A stretch of DNA of 26,122 bases from CAKSQF01 sp051868045 (GCA_051868045.1 JBJDZN010000050.1:1-26122), one strand, 5' to 3'; positions 1 to 9,603 are shown, counted from the first letter of the stretch. Program-made: numbers and translations. Notes: generated from the sequence alone by a model not told the origin.

Positions 1-5
1 GAAAA

Positions 6-53
6 GGCTCCCTTGTGTAAAGGGAGCTGTCAGCGAAGCTGACTGAGGGATTG
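6..53 (+). repeat. Left palindromic terminal repeat
   Basis: This copy contains two perfect hairpins. The first has arms GCTCCCTT (7-14) and AAGGGAGC (20-27) with a 5-base loop. The second has arms GTCAGC (29-34) and GCTGAC (38-43) with loop GAA. It ends in GAGGGATTG. It is the inverted partner of 272-323: the first stem is nearly identical, while the second stem differs in sequence but keeps its pairing, which suggests selection on structure. Confidence 0.75.
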
Positions 54-75
54 TTCTACGCTGCGGTCATATATT

Positions 76-100
76 CACAAACACCTCGGAAATGTTTGTG
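76..100. repeat. Internal hairpin of the element
   Basis: CACAAACA (76-83) pairs perfectly with TGTTTGTG (93-100) around a 9-base loop. Outer arms CGGTCA (64-69) and TGACCG (124-129) can extend the structure. It lies just downstream of the DUF559 remnant on the minus strand. Whether it is a terminator relic or part of the element is not known. Confidence 0.5.
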
Positions 101-129
101 TATCTCTATGTTTGATATTCTGATGACCG

Positions 130-269
130 TCAATCCGTATTCTGCAAGAAACGCCGTGCGTTCCTCCAACTACGTACAAAATCATACCAAAGATGTTTTC
201 CTCTCTTGTCATATTCTTTCGCAGCATTTTTGCAGTTGGGACGATATCTTTATTGCGTTTCCTCTGCAT
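130..269 (-). pseudogene. DUF559-type endonuclease N-terminus, frameshifted and truncated
   Basis: Reading the minus strand from the ATG at 269 gives MQRKRNKDIV, then a conserved-looking LRKNMTREE segment. That segment matches the start of DUF559 proteins, which are small PD-(D/E)XK nucleases related to the Vsr fold. After this the frame is lost. One extra base in the T run at 196-199 would restore KHLWYDFVRSW, the usual DUF559 continuation, and that second frame stops at 130. The catalytic C-terminal half (the IELDG region) is absent, so no active enzyme is expected. The ATG is preceded by GGAGGG (276-281), which belongs to the right-hand palindromic repeat, so the repeat would have supplied the ribosome binding site. 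The family assignment rests on recalled motif similarity. Confidence 0.6.
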
Positions 270-271
270 TA

Positions 272-323
272 CAATCCCTCCGTCACGGCTTCGCCGTGCC
301 ACCTCCCTTTACACAAGGGAGGC
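272..323 (-). repeat. Right palindromic terminal repeat
   Basis: This is the inverted counterpart of 6-53. It has arms CACGGC (284-289) and GCCGTG (293-298) with loop TTC, and arms CCTCCCTT (302-309) and AAGGGAGG (315-322) with a 5-base loop. Read on the minus strand it ends in GGAGGGATTG, which forms the Shine-Dalgarno sequence for the DUF559 remnant. Confidence 0.75.
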
Positions 324-506
324 TTGAATCCCATTGCAATTTTTCTTTTTCTTCGTTTTTTGTATTACAAATGCACTGTGGCTAATCCCACCCCTTATTA
401 TTACACCCAAATCACAGATAATCAACCTGCGGTTTTTGTTTTTCTCTCCGTCAAGAACAACAGAGGAAAGGTTTTGGGGAATTCTTTCCTTTTTTTCAAA
501 AAGCTA
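324..506. other. AT-rich spacer with no recognisable gene
   Basis: The stretch between the palindromic element and the uvrA promoter is AT-rich with several T runs. It shows no open frame with a credible start, no hairpin followed by a T tract, and no RNA gene that I recognise. Open frames crossing it on either strand lack ribosome binding sites and resemble no family. Confidence 0.5.
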
Positions 507-535
507 TTGACAAACATATGTTCGCATGGTATAAT
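507..535 (+). promoter_or_regulatory. Consensus sigma-A promoter of uvrA
   Basis: TTGACA (507-512) and TATAAT (530-535) are both perfect hexamers separated by exactly 17 bases, with a TGG extended -10 element. Transcription should begin near 542, leaving a leader of about 165 nt before uvrA in which I recognise no riboswitch. The spacer holds a LexA box, so this strong promoter is expected to be repressed until DNA damage. Confidence 0.85.
511..524 (+). promoter_or_regulatory. LexA (SOS) operator in the uvrA promoter
   Basis: CAAACATATGTTCG differs by one base from the Gram-positive LexA palindrome CGAACATATGTTCG. It lies between the -35 and -10 hexamers, overlapping the end of the -35, where a bound repressor would block RNA polymerase. 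uvrA is a classic SOS gene in Firmicutes, so sequence, position and gene agree. Confidence 0.8.
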
Positions 536-705
536 AAGCCCGTTCGAATGTTGTAAATGGAACATTAAGATAAAGCCGGCACCCGTCATCCTTTCCGTGA
601 TAAGGGGGGATTTTCCGGTCCGGCGTGGGAATGATAGGATGTGTTGCCCTGTCAGGATGCCGTCAACCGCACCGAAGGGGAAAATGCAGAAAGGCACGAT
701 TGAAT

Positions 706-3564
706 ATGTCAAGCAAATCCATTGTGATCAAGGGCGCAAGAGCCAATAATCTGAAGAATCTGTCGTTGGAGATTCCCCGTGACAAGCTGATTGTTTTTAC
801 GGGACTGTCGGGGTCGGGAAAGTCCTCGCTGGCGTTTGACACCATCTATGCCGAAGGTCATCGGCGGTTTGTGGAATCCCTGTCCTCCTATGCCCGCATG
901 TTCATCGGGCAGATGGACAAGCCGGACGTGGACTTCATTGAGGGACTTTCCCCCTGTATTTCCATTGATCAGAAGACCACCTCCAAGAATCCCCGATCCA
1001 CGGTGGGAACAGTGACCGAGATTTACGATTACCTTCGTCTGCTGTACGCCCGTGTGGGTGTGCCACACTGCCCGGTCTGCGGAAAGGAGATTCGCCGGCA
1101 GACGGTGGATAACGTCATAGACCGGATCCTGACCCTGCCCGAAGGCACCAAATTTATGATCCTTGCCCCGATGGTCCGGGAAAAGAAGGGAACTCACGCC
1201 AAAATTTTCGAGGATGCCCGAAAATCGGGCTATGTCCGGGTTCGGGTGGACGGATCGCTGTACGATCTGTCCGAAAAGATCGAACTGGATAAGAATTTCA
1301 AACATTCCGTTGAAATCGTGGTGGATCGGCTGGTGATCCGTGAGGGAATGCGCAGCCGTCTTGCCGATTCGGTGGAGAACGCCTTCCATCAGAGCGACGG
1401 ACTGATGAAGGTCGTCATCATGGGGGATGCCGCCGAGGAGATGGATTTCTCACTGAACTATGCCTGTGAGGAGCATAAAATCTCCTTTTCCGAGCTGGAA
1501 CCCCGGATGTTCTCCTTCAATAATCCGCTGGGTGCCTGCCCGGAATGTGCGGGACTGGGCGAACTTCCCAGACTGTCCCCCGATAAGATGATTCCCAACA
1601 AGAATCTGTCTCTGCGTCAGGGTGCGATTCAGGTCAACGGGTTTAAATCGCTGGATGACAAGACCTGGAACGGTCCTCTTTTTGAGGCGGTGGGAAAAAA
1701 TTTCGGTTTTACGCTGGATACCCCTATCCGCAAATACACCAAAAAAGCCTATGACGTGCTTTTGTACGGCGATCCCGACCATACCTATGAGGTGGAGCGG
1801 TATTTTGACAAAAAGGTTTCCCATCAGACCCTCGCCTTTGAGGGACTGATCGGCATGATTCAGTCAAGAATGAAGCAGTGGGGCGGGGATTATTATGAAG
1901 AGTTTGTCGAGGACGTGATCTGCCCCAAATGCGGCGGTGCCAGACTGAATCCCGAAATGCTGTCGGTGACGGTGGGCGGTAAGAATATCTATGAATTCTG
2001 CTCCATGCCGGTGGCAAATGAGCTGGAATTCGTGAACAATCTGACCTTTACCGAAAGCGAAGCGGTGATTGCCAAGGAAATTCTTAAGGAGATCAAGGCA
2101 AGACTGAGTTTTCTCTGCTCGGTGGGTCTGGAATACCTGACGCTTTCCCGTAAGACGGGATCGCTGTCCGGCGGTGAAGCGCAGCGAATCCGTCTGGCGA
2201 CCCAGATCGGCTCCTCCCTGATGGGCGTCATCTATATTCTGGACGAACCCTCCATCGGACTTCACCAGCGGGACAATTCCAAGCTGATCGGAACCCTGAA
2301 GCGGCTACGGGATGTTGGAAATACCGTCATCGTGGTGGAGCATGACGAGGAAACCATGGAATCCTCCGATTATCTGGTGGACATCGGACCCGGTGCGGGC
2401 ATTCACGGCGGCGAGGTGGTTGCCGCAGGCACTCCCGAGGAGGTCAAAAACAATCCTGCCTCGCTGACCGGTGCCTTCCTGTCGGGCAGGGAACGGATCG
2501 CCGTCCCCGAAACCCGTCGCCCCGGAAACGGAAAATGGCTGAAAATCTACGGCGCAAGAGAGCATAATCTGAAAAATATTGACGTGGCGATTCCCTTGGG
2601 CAAGCTGGTCTGCGTCACCGGTGTGTCGGGATCGGGAAAATCATCGCTGGTCAACGGAATTCTGCTGGGCGCACTGGCAAGCGAGCTGAACGGAGCCTAT
2701 ACCCGCCCCGGCGATCATGACCGGATCGAGGGCATCCGTGAGCTGGACAAGGTGATTTCCATCGACCAGTCCCCCATCGGCAGAACCCCAAGATCCAATC
2801 CCGCCACCTATACGGGACTGTTCAACGACATCCGTGAACTGTTCGCCGAGACTCCCGACGCCAAGGCAAGGGGATTCGGCAGCGGTCGTTTTTCCTTCAA
2901 TGTTAAGGGCGGCAGATGCGAGGCGTGCCAGGGCGACGGGGTGAAATGTATTGAAATGAACTTCCTGCCCGACGTCTATGTGACCTGCGATGTCTGCAAG
3001 GGAAAGCGGTATAATAAGGATACGCTGGAGGTCAAGTATAAAGGAAAGTCGATTTTCGAGGTTCTGGACATGACCGTTGAGGAGGGAATGCACTTTTTCG
3101 AGCCGCTGCCCAAGCTCTATCGGAAGCTGAAAACCCTGTACGACGTGGGACTGGGTTATATCAAGATCGGACAGTCGTCCACCACCCTTTCGGGCGGCGA
3201 GGCGCAGAGAGTCAAACTGGCAACCGAACTGGCAAGGCGCAGTACCGGCAAGACCATGTACCTTCTGGACGAGCCTACCACCGGTCTTCATTCTGCCGAT
3301 GTCCGCAATCTGATCGCTGTTCTGTCCCGTCTTGCCGATGCGGGAAACAGCGTGCTGGTCATTGAACACAATCTGGACCTGATCAAGACGGCGGACTATA
3401 TCATTGATATGGGACCCGAGGGCGGAGACGGCGGCGGAACGGTGATCGCCACCGGAACTCCCGAAGAGGTTGCCGCCTGTGAGGCATCCTATACGGGTCA
3501 GTATCTGAAAGGAATGCTGGAAAGAGATCGGATTCTGCGTAAGAAGGAGTCTGCGAAGGCGTAA
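706..3564 (+). CDS. uvrA: Excinuclease ABC subunit A (UvrA)
   Basis: UvrA is the damage-recognition ATPase of nucleotide excision repair. It acts in the cytoplasm as a dimer and loads UvrB. The 952-residue product has the two-ABC-module layout. The first Walker A is GLSGSGKSS (33-41) and the second is GVSGSGKSS near 640. There are two LSGGEAQR signatures, the second near 828, each followed by an LDEP Walker B. The zinc site at C738, C741, C761 and C764 is standard. The site at C254, H257, C278 and C281 has CxxH in place of the first CxxC. The ATG at 706 is preferred over the in-frame ATG at 625 because homology begins there (MSSKSIVIKGARANNL) and AGAAAGG lies 11 bases upstream. No uvrB or uvrC gene adjoins it. 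Regulation is by the LexA box at 511-524. Confidence 0.97.
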   Translation: MSSKSIVIKGARANNLKNLSLEIPRDKLIVFTGLSGSGKSSLAFDTIYAEGHRRFVESLSSYARMFIGQMDKPDVDFIEGLSPCISIDQKTTSKNPRSTVGTVTEIYDYLRLLYARVGVPHCPVCGKEIRRQTVDNVIDRILTLPEGTKFMILAPMVREKKGTHAKIFEDARKSGYVRVRVDGSLYDLSEKIELDKNFKHSVEIVVDRLVIREGMRSRLADSVENAFHQSDGLMKVVIMGDAAEEMDFSLNYACEEHKISFSELEPRMFSFNNPLGACPECAGLGELPRLSPDKMIPNKNLSLRQGAIQVNGFKSLDDKTWNGPLFEAVGKNFGFTLDTPIRKYTKKAYDVLLYGDPDHTYEVERYFDKKVSHQTLAFEGLIGMIQSRMKQWGGDYYEEFVEDVICPKCGGARLNPEMLSVTVGGKNIYEFCSMPVANELEFVNNLTFTESEAVIAKEILKEIKARLSFLCSVGLEYLTLSRKTGSLSGGEAQRIRLATQIGSSLMGVIYILDEPSIGLHQRDNSKLIGTLKRLRDVGNTVIVVEHDEETMESSDYLVDIGPGAGIHGGEVVAAGTPEEVKNNPASLTGAFLSGRERIAVPETRRPGNGKWLKIYGAREHNLKNIDVAIPLGKLVCVTGVSGSGKSSLVNGILLGALASELNGAYTRPGDHDRIEGIRELDKVISIDQSPIGRTPRSNPATYTGLFNDIRELFAETPDAKARGFGSGRFSFNVKGGRCEACQGDGVKCIEMNFLPDVYVTCDVCKGKRYNKDTLEVKYKGKSIFEVLDMTVEEGMHFFEPLPKLYRKLKTLYDVGLGYIKIGQSSTTLSGGEAQRVKLATELARRSTGKTMYLLDEPTTGLHSADVRNLIAVLSRLADAGNSVLVIEHNLDLIKTADYIIDMGPEGGDGGGTVIATGTPEEVAACEASYTGQYLKGMLERDRILRKKESAKA

Positions 3565-3578
3565 ACGCCTTTGCAGAC
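3549..3578 (+). other. Strong hairpin overlapping the uvrA stop codon
   Basis: Positions 3549-3562 pair with 3565-3578 in a 14-bp stem with one G-T pair, and the TAA stop lies at the apex. No T tract follows, so it is not a standard intrinsic terminator. It could stabilise the 3' end of the mRNA or assist termination. Confidence 0.55.
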
Positions 3579-3696
3579 AGGTTTCGAAAGAAAATCATCT
3601 GCCGATCTATTGGCGTTTTATCGACAACTGACCGGGATAAGGCTCCGGAAAAAGTAAACGCGATGTGACTTTTTTGAAACTTCTTGTCCAAAACTC

Positions 3697-3725
3697 TTGC
3701 CTTTTGCGTTTATCCGGAGTATAAT
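3697..3725 (+). promoter_or_regulatory. Probable promoter of the sortase gene
   Basis: TTGCCT (3697-3702) and a perfect TATAAT (3720-3725) are separated by 17 bases. Transcription would start near 3732, about 60 nt before the coding start, which excludes an in-frame ATG at 3684 as the real start. Confidence 0.65.
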
Positions 3726-3791
3726 AACCGTATAGCCGAATCCATACCGATTCTGTGGCAGATGCGGCAATCGCAGGAAAGGATGAATGTC

Positions 3792-4799
3792 ATGACAAGT
3801 CCCGATGTACGGCAGCCCGGCAGTTCCGATGAAAATCGGGAAAGAGAAGACTTTGCCCAAAGTCTCGCAGAGCTGAAGCCCGGTCAGATGAAGATTCGCA
3901 GGAGGGCACCGAAGAAGAAGCCTTCAGAGCGGATTTTTGCCGTGTCCCGCATTCTGATCATCATGGTCTGTCTCGGAATCTTTGTCTATTGCTCCGTAAC
4001 GCTGGTGCAGAACCTGATGGACTATGCGGAGGCACAGGATTATTACGATAAGCTGGTTGAGGACATCTGGAATCAGGAGGGCGATCTGACCGAGAATCCC
4101 TACGGCGACGTGATTTTCTCCGAGCGGGACTATTTCTGCGATACAACCGCCGATTTTGCTTCTTCCCAAAGCCAGTCGGGCGTGAATGTGGATTTTGTTT
4201 CAGCGGACAGCGACGAAATGCTTCTTCTCAAGGCAAAGCTGGGTGCGCTGTATGCCCAGAACAACGATTTCATTGCCTGGATCACCATCCCCGACACCAT
4301 CATCAATTATCCGGTTGTTCTGACCGATGATAATGAGTATTATCTCAACCACAATTTTCAGGGGGACTTTCTGATTGCCGGCACCATTTTTGCCGATTAC
4401 CGAAATAGTGCCAATCTGATGGACAATTACAACACCATTCTTTACGGTCATAATGTTCAATCGGGAACCATGTTCAGCAGTCTGGGCAACTATTTTACCA
4501 AATCCTTCTTCAATGCTCATCCCTATATTTACCTTTATACCATGGACGGAATCTTTGTCTATGAGGTGTTCAATGTCAGCAAGGTTTCCAGTACCAGCAA
4601 CTATATCCGCACCTACTTTGCAACCCCGGAGGATTTTGTGACTTTCGCCACAGAGAAGGCGGCATCCTCCGTTTTCGTCAATGAGGACATCACCTTTACC
4701 GGTGACGATCGGATTCTGACACTGTCTACCTGTACCAATGCCCACAATCCCGCAGAGCGTTACTGTATTCAGGCGAAACTGATCGAGATAAGAAAATAA
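3792..4799 (+). CDS. Class B sortase
   Basis: Sortases are membrane-anchored cysteine transpeptidases that cleave a sorting motif and attach proteins to cell-wall peptidoglycan or pilin. The 335-residue product has a basic cytoplasmic N-terminus (RRRAPKKK near 37-43), one hydrophobic segment at about 49-71, and an extracytoplasmic catalytic domain. His220 is in LYGHN, Cys314 in LTLSTC and Arg323 in ERYCIQAK. The YGHN, LSTC and RYxxQAKL arrangement is typical of class B. The start at 3792 is chosen because AAGG at 3779-3782 is 9 bases upstream; ATG 3783 is an alternative three codons earlier. No protein with a sorting signal is encoded next to it, so its substrate must lie elsewhere. It has its own promoter. 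It could be called SrtB, but without a substrate I leave the symbol blank. Confidence 0.9.
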   Translation: MTSPDVRQPGSSDENREREDFAQSLAELKPGQMKIRRRAPKKKPSERIFAVSRILIIMVCLGIFVYCSVTLVQNLMDYAEAQDYYDKLVEDIWNQEGDLTENPYGDVIFSERDYFCDTTADFASSQSQSGVNVDFVSADSDEMLLLKAKLGALYAQNNDFIAWITIPDTIINYPVVLTDDNEYYLNHNFQGDFLIAGTIFADYRNSANLMDNYNTILYGHNVQSGTMFSSLGNYFTKSFFNAHPYIYLYTMDGIFVYEVFNVSKVSSTSNYIRTYFATPEDFVTFATEKAASSVFVNEDITFTGDDRILTLSTCTNAHNPAERYCIQAKLIEIRK

Positions 4800-4922
4800 G
4801 TTTCGGATTTTTACCCTCTTGTGCGGCTTTCGGAATGCGCAAAGGAGAGGAAAAAGATCTCTTAAGTCAAGCGGTTATACGATCCAATAAGGATCAAATG
4901 ATAATGATAAGGAAAGAAATGG

Positions 4923-5654
4923 TTGTACACGATGGAAATATCAGTAGTTATCCCCATGTATAATGAAGCGGGGGTCATCGGAAAATCAGCCCTGACCCTT
5001 TGGGAAACCCTGACCCGTGATTTCGGTCCGGGTAATTTTGAGATTCTGTTTGTCAGTGACGGTTCGGCAGACGGCTGTGACAGGATTGTCGGAGCGTTTG
5101 TCGAAGGACATCCCGAGGCAAAGCTGATTGCCTATACTCCCAACCGGGGAAAGGGCTATGCCGTCAGACAGGGAATGCTTGCCGCAAAAGGGGATCTCGT
5201 TCTGTTTACCGACAGCGATCTGGCATACGGTACCGATATTATCAAGGTATTTTACGATAGTTGGAAGAAAAACGGTTATGACGTGCTGATCGGCTCCCGT
5301 GCCATTGAGGGCGGCGGCTATGACAGCTACACCTTCCTTCGCAAATTCATGTCCAAGGCATACCTGAAGGTCATCGGAGTTGCGGCAGGATTCCACCACA
5401 GCGATTCCCAGGCGGGTCTGAAGGCATTTTCGGGGGAATACGCCCATCGGATTTTCTCCCTCTGTCAGGTGGACCGCTTCGCCTTCGATCTGGAAGCACT
5501 GATGATTGCCGACCGCATGAAATGCAAGGTCGGCGAAATCCCCGCCAAGGTGCTGGTTCACGGGGAATCCAAGGTCAGCCCTGTGAAGGATGCCCTCAAT
5601 ATGCTTTCCCAGATCCGACAAATCAAAAAACGGGTTCGGGAACTGCCCCTCTGA
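4923..5654 (+). CDS. Family 2 glycosyltransferase (DPM1-like)
   Basis: The 243-residue product has the GT-A fold signature: VVIPMYNEA at the N-terminus, then a DSD metal/nucleotide-sugar motif at 97-99 (FTDSDLAYG), then GSRAIEGG and a DSQAGLKAF segment typical of dolichyl- or polyprenyl-phosphate sugar transferases. No membrane segment is visible, so it lacks the C-terminal anchor of GtrB-type enzymes. The donor and acceptor cannot be read from the sequence; transfer of mannose or glucose to a polyprenyl phosphate for cell-surface glycans is a family-based inference. The TTG start at 4923 is chosen because AAGGAAAG (4909-4916) is 6 bases upstream, whereas the next in-frame ATG (4932) is 15 bases away. 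No clear promoter of its own is seen, and it may be co-transcribed with the sortase gene. Confidence 0.85.
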   Translation: MYTMEISVVIPMYNEAGVIGKSALTLWETLTRDFGPGNFEILFVSDGSADGCDRIVGAFVEGHPEAKLIAYTPNRGKGYAVRQGMLAAKGDLVLFTDSDLAYGTDIIKVFYDSWKKNGYDVLIGSRAIEGGGYDSYTFLRKFMSKAYLKVIGVAAGFHHSDSQAGLKAFSGEYAHRIFSLCQVDRFAFDLEALMIADRMKCKVGEIPAKVLVHGESKVSPVKDALNMLSQIRQIKKRVRELPL

Positions 5655-5685
5655 AAGAAGAAGCTCCCCAATCGTGCCTTTTTTG

Positions 5686-5725
5686 CCCTGCCGCAAACGA
5701 TTTCGCTTGCGGCAGGGACTTTTTT
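5686..5725 (+). terminator. Intrinsic terminator after the glycosyltransferase gene
   Basis: CCCTGCCGCAA (5686-5696) pairs perfectly with TTGCGGCAGGG (5707-5717), and six T residues follow at 5720-5725. It separates the sortase/glycosyltransferase unit from the heat-shock operon. Confidence 0.9.
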
Positions 5726-5794
5726 GAGCGGTCGAACTGCTTTTTTGCTAAAATATCGTGATGTTTACAGAATGTTCATAAAATATGCTATATT

Positions 5795-5822
5795 TTGTCG
5801 TACATTTATGGTAAATTAAAAT
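5795..5822 (+). promoter_or_regulatory. Probable promoter of the hrcA operon
   Basis: TTGTCG (5795-5800) and TAAAAT (5817-5822) with a 16-base spacer place the start site near 5829, at the left arm of CIRCE, which is the usual geometry for HrcA-controlled promoters. A second candidate, TTTACA (5764-5769) with TATATT (5789-5794), has a long 19-base spacer. Confidence 0.6.
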
Positions 5823-5828
5823 CACAGT

Positions 5829-5855
5829 TTAGCACTTGATCCGCTTGAGTGCTAA
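5829..5855 (+). promoter_or_regulatory. CIRCE operator (HrcA binding site)
   Basis: TTAGCACTT, nine bases, then GAGTGCTAA. This matches the CIRCE inverted repeat (TTAGCACTC-N9-GAGTGCTAA) except for the last base of the left arm. It lies in the leader of hrcA, so HrcA should repress the whole operon and release it on heat shock. Confidence 0.95.
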
Positions 5856-5924
5856 AACTTAAGAAGAATCAAAAAGACGGAAGATCGACAGACCGATGGT
5901 ACAGGTCGGAAAGGGAGAGAGAGC

Positions 5925-7025
5925 ATGAATCGGGACGACGGGACGCTCAGCGAGCGGAAAAAGATGATCCTGAAGGCAATCGTGGATGCGCATATCGCCT
6001 GCGGTGAGCCGGTGGGGTCCAAATATCTTTCCCAGAATCAGCAGATTGCCCTTTCTTCTGCTACCATTCGAAACGAGCTGGCAGAGCTGACCGAGATGGG
6101 ATATCTGATTCAGCCCCACACCTCTGCGGGCAGAATCCCCTCCGAGCAGGGTTACCGCTTTTATGTGGATTCGCTGATGCAGGCATACAACATGACAGCC
6201 GGAGAGATCCGTGGACTCAATGAGATGCTCAGGGATCGCACCGCCAAGCTGGATCGGATCATCGACAGTGCCGGCAAGCTGATTTCTTCTCTGACCCACT
6301 ATCCGGCAATCGCCGTTCACTCTTTTCCGTCGGGACAGACCGCCAAATGTATCAACCTGATGTTGCTTGATGAGCACGAATTTCTGGTGATTGTCCTGAT
6401 TTCGGAGAATAATATCAAGACCCGTCATCTTCACAGCGATCTGACGCTGGACTCGGAAGCCCTGAGACAGGCTCAGGATGTGCTGAACCAAAGCCTGACG
6501 GGCAGGGAACCGGATAAGCTGACTCTCGCTGAAATGGTTACCATTGAGGATAAGCTTGGCGGCTACCGGGATCTGGCTGCACCGATTATCAAATGCGTGT
6601 ACGAGGTGCTGAACGAGGAGAACAAGAGCGATCTTTCGGTTACCGGTGTGGACCGGTTTCTGGAGTATCCTGAGTTCACCCAGGTGGGAAGACTTAAGGA
6701 TATGCTGGGAATGCTGTCGGATAAGCAGAATCTTCTTTCCCTTGTGGAAAGTTCTGCCGACAGCGACGACGTGAATATCTATATCGGAAGTGAGAATACC
6801 GCCGATAAGAACGGTGACTCCACCGTCATCGTGAAGACCATTACAGTGGGTGGCAAACCGGTTGGTGCAATCGGTGTCATCGGACCCTGCCGAATGGACT
6901 ATTCGAAGGTAGTATCCACCGTGAAGACCCTGTCAAAGACCATTTCCGACATGATCAGCGGAACGAGATCACTTTTGGAAGGTCCTCCGGGGGAAAGTCC
7001 CTCAGATGGGGCAGAAAAACGATAA
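5925..7025 (+). CDS. hrcA: Heat-inducible transcription repressor HrcA
   Basis: HrcA is the class I heat-shock repressor that binds CIRCE and needs GroEL to stay active. The 366-residue product begins with a winged-helix region (SERKKMILKAIVDAH, GEPVGSKYL, SSATIRNELAELTEMGYL, then TSAGRIPSEQGYRFYVD; about residues 9-85). The regulatory/dimerisation domain follows and ends with the family's IGVIGPCRMDYSKV segment. Its length is slightly above the usual 340-350, with a hydrophilic C-terminal tail. AAGGGAG (5911-5917) precedes the ATG by 7 bases. It is the first gene of hrcA-grpE-dnaK-dnaJ-prmA, 18 bases ahead of grpE, and controls its own expression through CIRCE at 5829-5855. Confidence 0.97.
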   Translation: MNRDDGTLSERKKMILKAIVDAHIACGEPVGSKYLSQNQQIALSSATIRNELAELTEMGYLIQPHTSAGRIPSEQGYRFYVDSLMQAYNMTAGEIRGLNEMLRDRTAKLDRIIDSAGKLISSLTHYPAIAVHSFPSGQTAKCINLMLLDEHEFLVIVLISENNIKTRHLHSDLTLDSEALRQAQDVLNQSLTGREPDKLTLAEMVTIEDKLGGYRDLAAPIIKCVYEVLNEENKSDLSVTGVDRFLEYPEFTQVGRLKDMLGMLSDKQNLLSLVESSADSDDVNIYIGSENTADKNGDSTVIVKTITVGGKPVGAIGVIGPCRMDYSKVVSTVKTLSKTISDMISGTRSLLEGPPGESPSDGAEKR

Positions 7026-7043
7026 GAAAGGAAGGGCTATTCA

Positions 7044-7661
7044 ATGAATCCTGAAGAAACAAAGCAGCAGACACCTGATCCCGAAACGGAAAAAAACGAA
7101 CAGACCGATACCCCCGATCAGGAAGAGCAGATCAAAAATGAATCCGGACAGCAGACCGAGTCCTCCGCTGAGGAAACACGGGATGATAAGAAAGGTGACA
7201 AAAAACTGAAAAAGGAATGCGCCGAACTGAAGGATAAGCTGGCAAAGGCGGATAGCAGGAATGCCGAGCTTAGTGACAAGTATCTTCGCTTGATGGCGGA
7301 GTATGACAACTTCCGGAAACGCTCTGCAAAGGAGAAGGACGGTATATACGCCGATGCCTACGCCGATGCGCTGAAAGCGATTCTGCCGGTAATTGACAAT
7401 CTGGAACGAGCCGTTCAGTTTTCCGAAGGCGATAAGGTTGTCGAGGGCGTGAAAATGACTCTCAGCCAGTTTAACGCCGCACTGGAAAAGCTGGGCGTGG
7501 AAGAAATTCCCGCAGAAACCTTCGATCCCAAGGTCCACAATGCGGTCATGCACATTGAGGACGATAGTTATGGAGAAGGGCAGATCGTGGAGATCTTCCA
7601 GAAGGGTTACCGGAAGGGCGACAAAATTTTGCGCTTCGCCATGGTAAAAGTTGCGAACTAG
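7044..7661 (+). CDS. grpE: Nucleotide exchange factor GrpE
   Basis: GrpE is the ADP-release factor for DnaK and works as a dimer in the cytoplasm. The 205-residue product has a charged, low-complexity N-terminus of about 50 residues, a long helical coiled-coil region (about 50-95, with LRLMAEYDNFRKR at its end), and a C-terminal beta domain. That domain carries the conserved FDPKVHNAVMH and VEIFQKGYRKGDKILRFAMV segments. AAAGGAAGG (7028-7036) is 7 bases before the ATG. It lies between hrcA and dnaK in the standard Firmicutes order. Confidence 0.97.
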   Translation: MNPEETKQQTPDPETEKNEQTDTPDQEEQIKNESGQQTESSAEETRDDKKGDKKLKKECAELKDKLAKADSRNAELSDKYLRLMAEYDNFRKRSAKEKDGIYADAYADALKAILPVIDNLERAVQFSEGDKVVEGVKMTLSQFNAALEKLGVEEIPAETFDPKVHNAVMHIEDDSYGEGQIVEIFQKGYRKGDKILRFAMVKVAN

Positions 7662-7755
7662 CTGAATATTTAAGGTATTTTCATAAGGTTCGCAAGATAT
7701 AATAGATCAAAAAGATTAAATTACTAACAGAAAATAAGTTTTGGAGGATAAAACT

Positions 7756-9603
<1,848 letters not shown>

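Larger units (their letters stand above)
6..323. mobile_element. Small palindrome-bounded element carrying a DUF559 remnant
   Basis: Two related sequences of about 50 bp lie in opposite orientation at 6-53 and 272-323. They enclose about 220 bp holding a DUF559-type endonuclease remnant and an internal hairpin. Both copies end inward in GAGGGATTG and both contain an 8-bp stem made of CCCTT and AAGGG arms. I recall similar palindromic repeats as common in Clostridia genomes, but I cannot count copies here. No target-site duplication is visible, and only 5 bases lie outside the left copy. Mobility is an inference from the inverted-repeat layout, and a simple cluster of dispersed palindromes is the alternative. 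Confidence 0.5.

Noticed and set aside
625..705. In-frame N-terminal extension of UvrA starting at ATG 625
   Set aside because: UvrA family similarity begins at 706, a Shine-Dalgarno-like AGAAAGG precedes 706, and the extension is basic and Cys-rich with no family match.
7698..7703. Internal promoter before dnaK (TATAAT)
   Set aside because: No acceptable -35 hexamer lies at 16-18 bases; kept only as a remark under dnaK.
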